From Gammaproteobacteria bacterium (GTDB taxonomy: Bacteria; Pseudomonadota; Gammaproteobacteria; Thiohalomonadales; Thiohalomonadaceae), in the NCBI GenBank assembly GCA_003252455.1, contig QKED01000079.1, forward strand, positions 1 through 58,880: a DNA stretch of 58,880 nt, written 5' to 3'. The notes under the pieces were generated by a model. The model ran no database searches. It saw nothing but the letters and a program-made list of their open reading frames with translations, and was not told where the DNA came from. Each line of letters opens with the position of its first letter. Within the stretch, counting starts at the first letter, position 1. Positions 8,208-16,677 of this stretch are shown in pieces. Both the position numbers and the translations under genes were made by a program.

Positions 8208-9350
8208 TCAGCGGTTGCGTGCGTTGAGGTAGGCGCGTTCGGAGATGTCGGACCAGGCCACCACCTGGTCGCGGAAGGTGCGGAACGACGCATAGACCTT
8301 GGCCGACAGGGGGTCCTTGTCGGCGATCTCCGCCACCACCTGGTCGGAGACGCGTTGTAGCTCGGCGAGCACCTCCTCGGGGAAGGGGCGCAGGTCGACC
8401 ATGTGCTCCTCCACCAGGGTGCGTAGGGCGGTGTTGTTGCGCGCGGTGTACTCGGCGAGCATGTCTTGGTTGGCCACGCGCGAGGCGTTGAGGACGATCG
8501 CCTGCAGGTCGGCAGGCAGCGCCTCGAAGGCCGCCTTGTTGATGAAGCACTCCAGGGTGGTGCCCGGCTCGTGCCAGCCGGGGTAGTAGTAGTACTTGGC
8601 CGCCTTGTAGAGGCCGAAGGCGAGGTCGTTATAGGGGCCGACCCACTCGGTGGCGTCGATGGCGCCGGTCTGCAGGGAGGAGAAGATCTCCCCGCCGGGC
8701 AGGCTCACCGGGGTGCCGCCGAGGCGCGAGAGCACCTCGCCGCCGAGGCCGGGGATGCGCATCTTCAGCCCCTGCAGGTCATCCAGGCTGTTGATCTCCT
8801 TGTTGAACCAGCCGCCCATCTGCACGCCGGTGTTACCGGCGGCGGTGGGGATCAGGCCGAACGGGGCGTAGACCTCGGCCCACAGCGCCATGCCACCGCC
8901 GTGGTAGAGCCAGCTGTTCATCTCCTGCGCGGTGAGGCCGAAGGGCACGGCGGCGAAGAACTGTGCCGCCTCGCTCTTGCCCTTCCAGTAGTAGCTGGCG
9001 CCGTGGCCCATCTCGGCGGTGCCCTGAGATACGGCGTCGAAGATCTCGAAGGCGGGCACCAACTCCCCGGCGCCGTAGACCTTCACCTCGATACGCCCGC
9101 CGGAGAGCTGGGTGATGAGGTCGGCCAGGTTCTGCGCACCGGTGCCGAGGCCAGGGAAGTTCTTCGGCCACGTGGTCACCATGCGCCACTTGATCGGCGC
9201 GGTGTGGTTCGCGGTGGCAGGGGCCGTGCCGCTGGCGGGGGCGGCGGCGCTGGGGGCACACTCCTTTTCGCCACAGGCGGTGAGGGTACCGGCGCTGCCC
9301 ACGGCGAGGGCGCCGAGGCCGAGTTTGTGGATAAAGTCGCGGCGTTGCAT
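8208..9350 (-). CDS. TRAP transporter solute-binding protein (DctP family), Tat-exported
   Basis: The protein has 380 residues. The N-terminus MQRRDFIHKLGLGALAVG carries a twin-arginine motif (RRDF), so it is likely exported folded through Tat. A cysteine in TLTACGEKEC could give lipidation. The mature part has the DctP signature regions: WRMVTTWPKNFPGLG, IFDAVSQGTAEMGHG, GGEIFSSLQTGAIDATEWVGP and the YYYPGWHEPG segment seen in TakP-like alpha-keto-acid or lactate binding proteins. In TRAP systems this protein captures organic acids for a DctQM permease. No dctQ or dctM is nearby, so it either works with a distant permease or has another role. The ligand is inferred only at the level of organic acids. 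Confidence 0.88.
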   Translation of the reverse strand: MQRRDFIHKLGLGALAVGSAGTLTACGEKECAPSAAAPASGTAPATANHTAPIKWRMVTTWPKNFPGLGTGAQNLADLITQLSGGRIEVKVYGAGELVPAFEIFDAVSQGTAEMGHGASYYWKGKSEAAQFFAAVPFGLTAQEMNSWLYHGGGMALWAEVYAPFGLIPTAAGNTGVQMGGWFNKEINSLDDLQGLKMRIPGLGGEVLSRLGGTPVSLPGGEIFSSLQTGAIDATEWVGPYNDLAFGLYKAAKYYYYPGWHEPGTTLECFINKAAFEALPADLQAIVLNASRVANQDMLAEYTARNNTALRTLVEEHMVDLRPFPEEVLAELQRVSDQVVAEIADKDPLSAKVYASFRTFRDQVVAWSDISERAYLNARNR

Positions 9351-9420
9351 GGGGCTCTCCTCGGATTGTGGTTATCGGCCCATTTTGCCACGGGGGACAG
9401 ATTGGATACACCTTGGGCGC

Positions 9421-9437
9421 GTTACCATGTGGGTAAC
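9421..9437. promoter_or_regulatory. Palindrome between divergent genes
   Basis: GTTACC-ATGTG-GGTAAC is a perfect 6-bp inverted repeat with a 5-base centre. It lies in the 100-bp gap between the divergent TRAP-binding-protein gene and the small gene at 9451. It could be an operator; there is no supporting regulator nearby. Confidence 0.3.
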
Positions 9438-9450
9438 CGAGCGGAGGGGC

Positions 9451-9912
9451 ATGATGTCGAAACTGCAACAGCTACTGGAGGCGGCACGCGCCGATGCCTC
9501 GGTGCAGGTGCGGCTCTATGGGGGTCTGCCGCAGGGCATCGCCGCGCAGTGCGGGCCACCGGAGGTGGTCGAGCTGATCGCGCGCCTCGACGGCTTGGCC
9601 GAGGAGCGGCGTCAACTGGACGAGGCCGATGGCGACGCCTGTGACGCGATCTGGCGGGCCCAGCGCGACTTTGCCGCCCTGCTGGCCCAGCTCACTGCAC
9701 GCTTTCCCGAGGCGGTCATCGCCGGGCTCGACAGCGAGGAGGCGACGACCCGGTTTTGGGTCTGTCAGGCGCTGGCGGATGGGCCGACGGCGGCGGCGGT
9801 GCCTGCGCTTGAGCGGCTGTTAGAGGGGGTATTACCGGGGCATCACCGGGATCTCGCTGGTCAGGCGTTGGCGGCCTGTCGGCGTCGAGGGGCGTGGTGG
9901 CGCTTTTGGTGA
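9451..9912 (+). CDS. Hypothetical protein
   Basis: The protein has about 153 residues from the ATG at 9451 (or 9454), chosen because GGAGG precedes it by 4 bases. The open frame runs further upstream but would cross the divergent promoter. It is mainly alpha-helical, with a C-terminal region (TRFWVCQALADGPTAAAVPALERLLEG) that looks like a single HEAT-type repeat ending in Arg/Trp-rich residues. I do not recognise a named family. Its small size and good ribosome-binding site support a real gene. Confidence 0.55.
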   Translation: MMSKLQQLLEAARADASVQVRLYGGLPQGIAAQCGPPEVVELIARLDGLAEERRQLDEADGDACDAIWRAQRDFAALLAQLTARFPEAVIAGLDSEEATTRFWVCQALADGPTAAAVPALERLLEGVLPGHHRDLAGQALAACRRRGAWWRFW

Positions 9913-10011
9913 GTGGTAGAGAGGGGTGCGAGTCGATGTGGGGTGGGCGAGGCTCTGCCTCGCTACCGCCCTTTCGCGGCTCTGCCGCCCCCCTGCACAA
10001 AGGGCGGGCGC

Positions 10012-10764
10012 CTACGCCTCGCCCCGCCGGGCGATGATCGAGGCGAAGTTGAAGCACTGGTACCAGACCCGGCTGCTGGTAAACCCCGCCTCGCTCAGGC
10101 GCCTCTGATGCCCCTCCAGGGTGTCGGGCCGTAGCACCCGCTCCAGGGCGCTGCGCTTGCGCGCGATCTCCAGCTCGCTGTAGCCGTTGGCGCGCTTATA
10201 GGCGTGGTGCAGGTCGATGAACAGCGCATCCACCTCGGGGTCGGCGAAGTGCACCTTCTCGGAGAGGATCAGCACCCCACCCGGGCGTAGACCGGCGTGG
10301 ATGCGCGCCAGAAGTGCCAGGCGGTCTTCGGGTTCGAGGAACTGCAGGGTGAAGTTGAGTACCACCAGCGAGGCCCCCTCGATGGGCGTCTGGCGGATAT
10401 CCTCGCAGCGCAGCGTCACCGGCGTGGTGCCGGGGTCGGCGGCGATGTTCTCGCGGCACTGCGCCACCATCGCCGCGGAGTTGTCCACCGCGACCAGCCC
10501 ACAGCCGCGCCCCTCCACCGCGTGGCGTAGCGCCAGGGTGGTGGCGCCGAGGGAGCTGCCGAGGTCATAGAGGCGTGAACCCGGGGTGGCGAAGCGCTCG
10601 GCCATCAGCCCGCTCATGGCGATGATGGTGGCGTAGCCGGGCACCGAGCGGTTGATCATGTCGGCGAACACGCGCGCCACCTGGGCGTCGAAGACGAAGT
10701 CGCGCGCGTCGCCCTGCTCGGGGGCGGCGAAGAGGCGGTCGCGGGGGAGGGTCGGCTTGTCCAT
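10012..10764 (-). CDS. cmoA: Carboxy-S-adenosyl-L-methionine synthase CmoA
   Basis: CmoA converts S-adenosylmethionine and prephenate into carboxy-SAM, which CmoB uses to make the cmo5U modification of wobble uridine 34 in several tRNAs. The 250-residue protein has the class I methyltransferase fold: YDLGSSLGATTLAL (motif I), GLVAVDNSAAMV, NFTLQFLEP, and the C-terminal VWYQCFNFASIIA typical of CmoA. The ATG at 10764 (MDKPTLPRDRLFAAPEQGDARDF) matches the family start; the open frame extends upstream without support. cmoB is not in the window. Confidence 0.93.
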   Translation of the reverse strand: MDKPTLPRDRLFAAPEQGDARDFVFDAQVARVFADMINRSVPGYATIIAMSGLMAERFATPGSRLYDLGSSLGATTLALRHAVEGRGCGLVAVDNSAAMVAQCRENIAADPGTTPVTLRCEDIRQTPIEGASLVVLNFTLQFLEPEDRLALLARIHAGLRPGGVLILSEKVHFADPEVDALFIDLHHAYKRANGYSELEIARKRSALERVLRPDTLEGHQRRLSEAGFTSSRVWYQCFNFASIIARRGEA

Positions 10765-10907
10765 GGCGCGCACTATACGCCATCGGCCCGTCAGCGGGGG
10801 CGGGGGGAAAGGGTGCAGTGCCACCTTCATCACCACGCAACCTGTGCCAATCAGGCTATCCTGATGCCCCAACCCTCCTGTGTGCCGCGTGACGTCAAAG
10901 GATCTCC

Positions 10908-13586
10908 ATGGCCAGCCACTACCTCTCCAGTCTCTTCGAGCCCGCCTCCATCGCCCACTTCGGTGCCAGTGAACGCCCCGGCGCGGTGGGCACCCTGGTC
11001 TTCACCAATCTCATCGAAGGGGGCTTCAAGGGCCCGATCTACCCGATCAACCCGCAGCGTGAGACGGTGCAGGGGCAGCGTGCCTATGCCGACCTGGAGC
11101 AGCTCGGCGAGGCGGTGGAGCTGGCGGTGATCACCACCCCGGCGGCGGCGGTGCCGGGCATCATCGAGCAGTGCGGCCAGCACGGGGTGAAGGCGGCCAT
11201 CGTCATGTCCGCCGGTTTTCGCGAGGTGGGACCTGCCGGGCTCAAACTGGAGCAGGCGATGATCGAGAACGCCCGGCGCCACGGCATCCGCCTGCTCGGG
11301 CCCAACTGCCTCGGCATCCTGCGCCCGGAGCTGGGGCTCAACGCCACCTTCAGTAAGGGCAGCGCCAAGCCCGGGCGGCTGGCGGTCATCTCGCAGTCCG
11401 GCGCGCTCTGCACCGCCATCCTCGACTGGGCCGAGGCGCAGGGGATCGGCTTCTCCACTGTGGTCTCCACCGGTATCTCGGCGGACATCGACTTCGGTGA
11501 CGTGCTCGACTACCTGGTCAGCGACCCGCACACCGAGTCGATCCTGCTCTACGTCGAGGGGGTGCAGCAGGCGCGCAGCTTCATGAGCGGTCTGCGTGCG
11601 GCGGCGCGCGCCAAGCCGGTGATCTGCATGAAGGTGGGGCGCCACGAGGCGGGCTCGCGCGCGGCCATGTCGCACACCGGTGCGCTGGTGGGCGCCGACG
11701 ACGTGTTCGAGGCGGCCCTGCGCCGCGCCGGTGTGGTGCGCGGCCTGCGCATCGGCCACCTGTTCGCCGCCGCCACCATCCTCACCGCCGACTACCGCCT
11801 CGGCGGCGAGCGGCTGTGCATCATCACCAACGGCGGTGGCCCCGGGGTGATGGCCACCGACCGTGCCTCCGACCTCGGGCTGCCGCTGGCCAGCCTTACC
11901 GAGCAGACCAGCACGCGCCTCAACGAGGTGCTGCCCAACACCTGGAGCCACGCCAACCCCATCGACATCATCGGTGACGCGCCGCCCGAGCGCTACGCCG
12001 AGACCCTCAAGGCGGTGCTCGCCGACCCCGGGGTGGACGGCGTGTTGGTGATCCTCACGCCGCAGGCGATGACCGACCCCGACGGGGTCGCCGAGCGCCT
12101 CACCGAGATCGCCAGTCGGCAGAAGAAGCCGGTGATCCACTGCTGGATGGGCGATGTGCAGGTGGCCGCCGGGCGGCGGCGCATGCGTGCCGCCGGGCTG
12201 CCCGGCTTCAACACCCCAGAGGCGGCGGTAGAGGCCTTCTCCTACCTGGTCAACCACTACCGCAACCAGCAGCTGCTGGTGCAGACCCCCGGCTCGGTGA
12301 GCCGCCACGAGCCACCGGACGTGGAGGGGGCACGGTTGATCATCGAGGGGGTGTTGGCCGAGGGGCGCAAGATCCTCAGTGAGAGCGAGTCCAAGGCGCT
12401 GCTCGCCGCCTTCCGTATCCGCAGCGCGCAGAGCCTGGTGGTGCGCTCGCCCAACGAGGCACTGGTGCAGGCGGAGTCCATCGGCCTGCCGGTGGCCCTG
12501 AAGATCAACTCCCCCGACATCAGCCACAAGTCCGACGCCGGCGGCGTGCGCCTGGGCATCACCACGGCCTCTGCCGTGCGCCAGGCCTACAACGAGCTGA
12601 TCGAGGCGGTGCGCAAGAATCGCCCCAACGCGCGCCTCGATGGCGTCACCATCGAGCCGATGCTGCGCCACCCCAACGGCCGCGAGCTGCTGGTGGGGCT
12701 GATCAACGACCCGCTGTTCGGTCCGGTGGTCACCTTCGGCTCCGGCGGTCTGGCGGTCGAGGTGATGGGCGACCGCGCCGTGGCCCTGCCGCCGCTCAAC
12801 CGCAACCTGGTGCGCGACCTCATCGATGGCACCAAGATCGCCAAGGCGCTGGGCCAGTTCCGCCACATGCCGCCGGTGGACCGTGCGGCCCTGGAGTGCG
12901 TGCTGCAGCGCGTCTCGGAGATCGCCTGCGAGCTGCCCTGGGTGCGCGAGTTGGACATCAACCCGCTCATCGTCGACGAGCACGGTGCCATCGCCGTGGA
13001 TGCGCGCGTGGTGGTCGACTACTACAACCCCGGGCTTGAATCCTACGGCCATATGGCGATCCACCCCTACCCGGTGGCGCTCATCTCCAAGATGCAACTG
13101 CCCGACGGGCGCACCCTCACCATCCGCCCAATCCGCCCGGAGGACGCCGGGCTGGAACAGCGCTTCGTGCGCGCCCTCTCCGAGCGCTCGCGCTACTTCC
13201 GCTTCATGCAGGCGCTCAAGGAGCTGACCCCCTCGATGCTCGCGCGCTTCACCCAGATCGACTACTGGCGCGAGATGGCGCTGATCGCCGTGGTCGGCGC
13301 CGAGGAGCAGGAGGAGGAGATCGGCGTGGCGCGCTACATCACCAACCCCGACGGGCGCAGCTGCGAGTTCGCCGTGGTGGTGGGCGACGCCTGGCAGGGC
13401 AAGGGCATCGCCCACCGCCTCATCAGCCAGCTCATCGACCACGCCCGCAGTCGGGGCCTTGAGCGTATGGAGGCGGAGATCCTGAGCGACAACAGCGGCA
13501 TGCTGGAGCTGGTGAAGAAGCTCGGTTTCCGCATCGAGGTGACCGAAGACCCCGGCGTACGCCACGCCTGGATGCGCCTGCGCTGA
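10908..13586 (+). CDS. Bifunctional acyl-CoA synthetase (NDP-forming)-like / GNAT protein acetyltransferase (Pat/PatZ type)
   Basis: The protein has 892 residues. Domains in order are: CoA-binding Rossmann (about 10-130), succinyl-CoA-ligase-like domains (150-460), ATP-grasp (about 480-700) and a C-terminal GNAT acetyltransferase (about 720-892; VVGDAWQGKGIAHRLISQL is the acetyl-CoA site). Proteins of this layout (Salmonella Pat, E. coli PatZ/YfiQ) acetylate lysines of enzymes such as acetyl-CoA synthetase. In this copy a histidine is present in the SHTGAL motif (His256), the position of the phospho-histidine in ADP-forming acetyl-CoA synthetases, so ligase activity is not excluded. ATG 10908 has AAAGGAT upstream. 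It is a single gene facing cmoA. Confidence 0.87.
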   Translation: MASHYLSSLFEPASIAHFGASERPGAVGTLVFTNLIEGGFKGPIYPINPQRETVQGQRAYADLEQLGEAVELAVITTPAAAVPGIIEQCGQHGVKAAIVMSAGFREVGPAGLKLEQAMIENARRHGIRLLGPNCLGILRPELGLNATFSKGSAKPGRLAVISQSGALCTAILDWAEAQGIGFSTVVSTGISADIDFGDVLDYLVSDPHTESILLYVEGVQQARSFMSGLRAAARAKPVICMKVGRHEAGSRAAMSHTGALVGADDVFEAALRRAGVVRGLRIGHLFAAATILTADYRLGGERLCIITNGGGPGVMATDRASDLGLPLASLTEQTSTRLNEVLPNTWSHANPIDIIGDAPPERYAETLKAVLADPGVDGVLVILTPQAMTDPDGVAERLTEIASRQKKPVIHCWMGDVQVAAGRRRMRAAGLPGFNTPEAAVEAFSYLVNHYRNQQLLVQTPGSVSRHEPPDVEGARLIIEGVLAEGRKILSESESKALLAAFRIRSAQSLVVRSPNEALVQAESIGLPVALKINSPDISHKSDAGGVRLGITTASAVRQAYNELIEAVRKNRPNARLDGVTIEPMLRHPNGRELLVGLINDPLFGPVVTFGSGGLAVEVMGDRAVALPPLNRNLVRDLIDGTKIAKALGQFRHMPPVDRAALECVLQRVSEIACELPWVRELDINPLIVDEHGAIAVDARVVVDYYNPGLESYGHMAIHPYPVALISKMQLPDGRTLTIRPIRPEDAGLEQRFVRALSERSRYFRFMQALKELTPSMLARFTQIDYWREMALIAVVGAEEQEEEIGVARYITNPDGRSCEFAVVVGDAWQGKGIAHRLISQLIDHARSRGLERMEAEILSDNSGMLELVKKLGFRIEVTEDPGVRHAWMRLR

Positions 13587-13720
13587 ACGGGCCTCGGGTG
13601 CGCGTCCTCGACCTCTGCGCACGCGGCCAGGGCGGTGCCGTGCGCGGTGGATTTTGTACGTGTGGGGTAAAGCGGCTAGGATTCGTCATGGCCCATCTAT
13701 GACACCTTGCGTACCACCCC

Positions 13721-16666
13721 ATGAGTGAGACCCCCCCCAGGCCCCCCGCAGCGGACGATGCCCAACAGCGCTTTCAGGCCATCTTCGAGCAGGCCGCCGT
13801 CGGTCTCGGGCGTATCGCCCCCGACGGCCACTGGCTAGAGGCCAACCCGCGCCTGTGCGAGATCACCGGTTACCCCCTGGCCGAACTCCTCACCCTCACC
13901 TTCACCGCTATCACCCACCCGGAGGACCGCCCCGCCGACCAACTGGCGTTGGCCCAGCTGCTCGCCCCCGAGGGGGGGAGTATCAATCGTGAAAAGCGCT
14001 ATCTGCGCCCCGACGGCTCCTCGCTCTGGGTGCAGGTGAGCGCCTCGCTGGTGCGCCAGGCCGACGGTCGTCCCGCCTACATCATCGCCGTGGTGCAGGA
14101 CATCGACCTGCGCAAGCGCGCCCTGGAGGCGCTGGAGCTGAGCGAGCGGCGCCTGCGTGCGGTGATCGAGACCTCTCTCGACGGCTTCATGGTCGCCGAC
14201 CTGGAGGGGCGGGTGCTGGAGGTGAACGATGTCTACTGCAACCGCTCCGGCTACAGCCGCACCGAGCTGCTCGGGCGCACCATTCAAACCCTGGAGGGGC
14301 AGGAGAGCCCGGAGCAGATCGCCCTGCACCTGCAGCAGCTCTACCGGCAGGGGGGCGGGGTGTTCGAGACCCTGCACCGCCAGCAGAACGGCACCACCTG
14401 GCCGGTGGAGGTGAGTGTCACCTACTCCGATATCGAGGGTGGGCGGCTGTTCGCCTTCATCCGCGACATCACCGAGCGCTACATGCGCCAGGCGCTGATC
14501 GAGCTGGACCAGCAACTGGCCGAGCTGGGGCACAACGCCAGCGTCGAGGCGCTGATGCGCGCGGCCCTGGACCGTGCCGAGGCGCTGACCCAGAGTCGTA
14601 TCGGGTTCTTCCACTTCGTCGACCCCGACCAAGAGAGCCTCAGCCTGCAGGTGTGGTCGAGCAACACCCTGAGCACCTTCTGCTTCGCCGAGGGGCACGG
14701 GCGCCACTACCCCATCGCCGAGGCTGGGGTCTGGGTCGACTGTATCCACCAGCGCCGCCCGGTGATCCACAACGACTATGCCAGTCTGCCGCACCGCAAG
14801 GGGCTGCCCGAGGGGCACGCCCAGGTGCTGCGCGAGCTCACCGTGCCGCTCTTTCGCCACGGCCTCATCGTCGGCGTCCTGGGGGTGGGCAACAAGCCGG
14901 TGGCCTACAGCCAGGCGGATATCGAACGGGTGCAGCAGATCGGCGACCTCGTCTTCGACCGTATCGAGCACAAACGCACCGCAGACCAGGTGCAGTACCT
15001 CGCCTTCTACGACCCCCTCACCGGACTGCCCAACCGCAGCCTGCTGTTCGACCGTTTGGGCCAAGCGCTGGCGCAGACCCGACGCCTCGGTGGCCAGTTG
15101 GCGGTGGCCTACCTCGACCTGGACGGCTTCAAGCCGATCAACGACCGCCACGGCCACGCCAACGGCGACCGCCTGTTGCAGATGGTCGCCGACCGGCTCA
15201 AGGGTTCGGTGCGCGAGATGGACACGGTGGCACGCCTGGGGGGCGACGAGTTCGTCCTGGTGCTGCTCGGGCAGGCCCAGTCGCGCCACTGCGAGGGGGT
15301 GATCGCGCGCATCCAGCAGGCGCTACGCCAGCCCTTCTTCCTCGGTCGATTGGAGGTGCGCATCAGCGCCAGTATCGGCTACACCCTCTTTCCCCTGGAC
15401 GAGGCCGACCCCGACCTGCTGCTGCGCCACGCCGACCAGGCCATGTACCAGGCGAAGAGCAGTGGCAAGGACGCCTACCGCCTCTACAGCGGCGCCGAGC
15501 ACCAGCGCGTGGCGCAGCGCCAGTTGACCCTGGAGCAGGTCGACCTGGGGCTGGCCCAGGCACAGTTCCAGCTCCACTTCCAACCCCAGGTGAACCTGCT
15601 CAATGGTGAACTGGTGGGGGTGGAGGCGCTGCTGCGCTGGCACCACCCGCACTATGGCCGCCTGCTGCCCGAGGCCTTCCTCTCCCTCATCGAGGGGAGC
15701 GAGCAGGAGCGGCGCCTCGACGACTGGGTGATGCGCAACGCCCTGGCGCAGATCGCCCAGTGGCAGGCCCAGGGGCGGCACATCCCCATCGGCGTCAATC
15801 TGGGCGCCGCGCACCTGCGCCACCCCGGTTTTCTCGACAGCGTGCGCGCCCTCTCCGCCGACTTCCCGCGCCCGGTCACCTCCCAGTTGCAGTTGGAGCT
15901 GCGCGAGGCGACCCTGCATCAGGACGCCGCGCGCCTCACCCCGAGCCTGGAGGGGGCGGCCGAGCTGGGGATTCAGTTGGTACTCGACGGCTTCGGCACC
16001 GACCCCACGCAGATGACCTACCTGCAGCACCTGCCGGTCGACCAGGTGAAGGTCGATCGTCAGCTGCTCCACAGCCTGCCCGAGCACCCCGAGCAGCTCA
16101 CCACCCTGGAGGGGTTGGTGGCCCTGGCGCGGCAGAATCGCGCACCCCTGGTGGCGGTGGGGGTCGACTCCCTCGACCTCGCCGCCCTACTGCTCGACCT
16201 CGGCTGTCACCTGGCCCAGGGCCATGCCATCGCCCACGCCATGAGTGGCGAGGGGCTGCTCGCCTGGTACCAGAGCTGGCCGCAAGAGGGCTTTCGTACC
16301 CTGCTGAGCAGTGAGGCGGAGGGGCCGGGCGATGCCCTACTGCGCGTGGCGCGGCGTCAGCACCAGAGCTGGGCCGACGGCGTCGAGCACTATCTGCGCA
16401 GCGAGCCGCTGGGGCGGAGCCCCAACCTGAGTCCCGAGCAGAGTCACTTCCACCACTGGTACAACGGCCTCGGCGCGCTGCGCTACGCGCGCCGCCCCGG
16501 TTTCGCCTTTCTCGCCGGCCACCACCAGGTGCTCTACCAGCAGGCGCGTGAGCTGGTGGGGCTGCGGACCACTCGTACCACCGCCGAGCTGGTCGAGCCA
16601 CTGGCCGCGTTCGCCCAGCAGCGCGACGAGTTCCTCACCCGTCTCGACCGCCTCGCCAGCGAGTGA
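13721..16666 (+). CDS. PAS-PAS-GAF-GGDEF-EAL protein with degenerate C-terminal CZB-like domain
   Basis: A 981-residue cytosolic c-di-GMP signalling protein. Domains are PAS (about 20-135), PAS (145-255), GAF (270-425), GGDEF (430-595), EAL (610-860) and a CZB-like tail (870-981). The cyclase motif LGGDEF (near 507) is intact and an inhibitory I-site (REMD) precedes it, so cyclase activity is likely. The EAL domain keeps EALLRW (near 637) but has DGFGTD where active enzymes have DDFGTG, and VGVDS in place of EGVE[TS]. It is therefore probably not a phosphodiesterase. The tail has HQSW and a HH pair as in CZB zinc sites, but serine replaces the usual cysteine (SHFHHW). No membrane segment is seen. 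Confidence 0.9.
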   Translation: MSETPPRPPAADDAQQRFQAIFEQAAVGLGRIAPDGHWLEANPRLCEITGYPLAELLTLTFTAITHPEDRPADQLALAQLLAPEGGSINREKRYLRPDGSSLWVQVSASLVRQADGRPAYIIAVVQDIDLRKRALEALELSERRLRAVIETSLDGFMVADLEGRVLEVNDVYCNRSGYSRTELLGRTIQTLEGQESPEQIALHLQQLYRQGGGVFETLHRQQNGTTWPVEVSVTYSDIEGGRLFAFIRDITERYMRQALIELDQQLAELGHNASVEALMRAALDRAEALTQSRIGFFHFVDPDQESLSLQVWSSNTLSTFCFAEGHGRHYPIAEAGVWVDCIHQRRPVIHNDYASLPHRKGLPEGHAQVLRELTVPLFRHGLIVGVLGVGNKPVAYSQADIERVQQIGDLVFDRIEHKRTADQVQYLAFYDPLTGLPNRSLLFDRLGQALAQTRRLGGQLAVAYLDLDGFKPINDRHGHANGDRLLQMVADRLKGSVREMDTVARLGGDEFVLVLLGQAQSRHCEGVIARIQQALRQPFFLGRLEVRISASIGYTLFPLDEADPDLLLRHADQAMYQAKSSGKDAYRLYSGAEHQRVAQRQLTLEQVDLGLAQAQFQLHFQPQVNLLNGELVGVEALLRWHHPHYGRLLPEAFLSLIEGSEQERRLDDWVMRNALAQIAQWQAQGRHIPIGVNLGAAHLRHPGFLDSVRALSADFPRPVTSQLQLELREATLHQDAARLTPSLEGAAELGIQLVLDGFGTDPTQMTYLQHLPVDQVKVDRQLLHSLPEHPEQLTTLEGLVALARQNRAPLVAVGVDSLDLAALLLDLGCHLAQGHAIAHAMSGEGLLAWYQSWPQEGFRTLLSSEAEGPGDALLRVARRQHQSWADGVEHYLRSEPLGRSPNLSPEQSHFHHWYNGLGALRYARRPGFAFLAGHHQVLYQQARELVGLRTTRTTAELVEPLAAFAQQRDEFLTRLDRLASE

Positions 16667-16677
16667 GGGCGTCCGGT

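Noticed and set aside
9913-10134. Small plus-strand frame after the hypothetical gene
   Set aside because: It mostly overlaps the 3' end of cmoA and has no ribosome-binding site or family pattern.
10851-13622. 923-codon open frame on the minus strand
   Set aside because: It lies fully antisense to the Pat-type gene. Its Ala/Arg/His/Gly-rich translation with no domain is a high-GC shadow.
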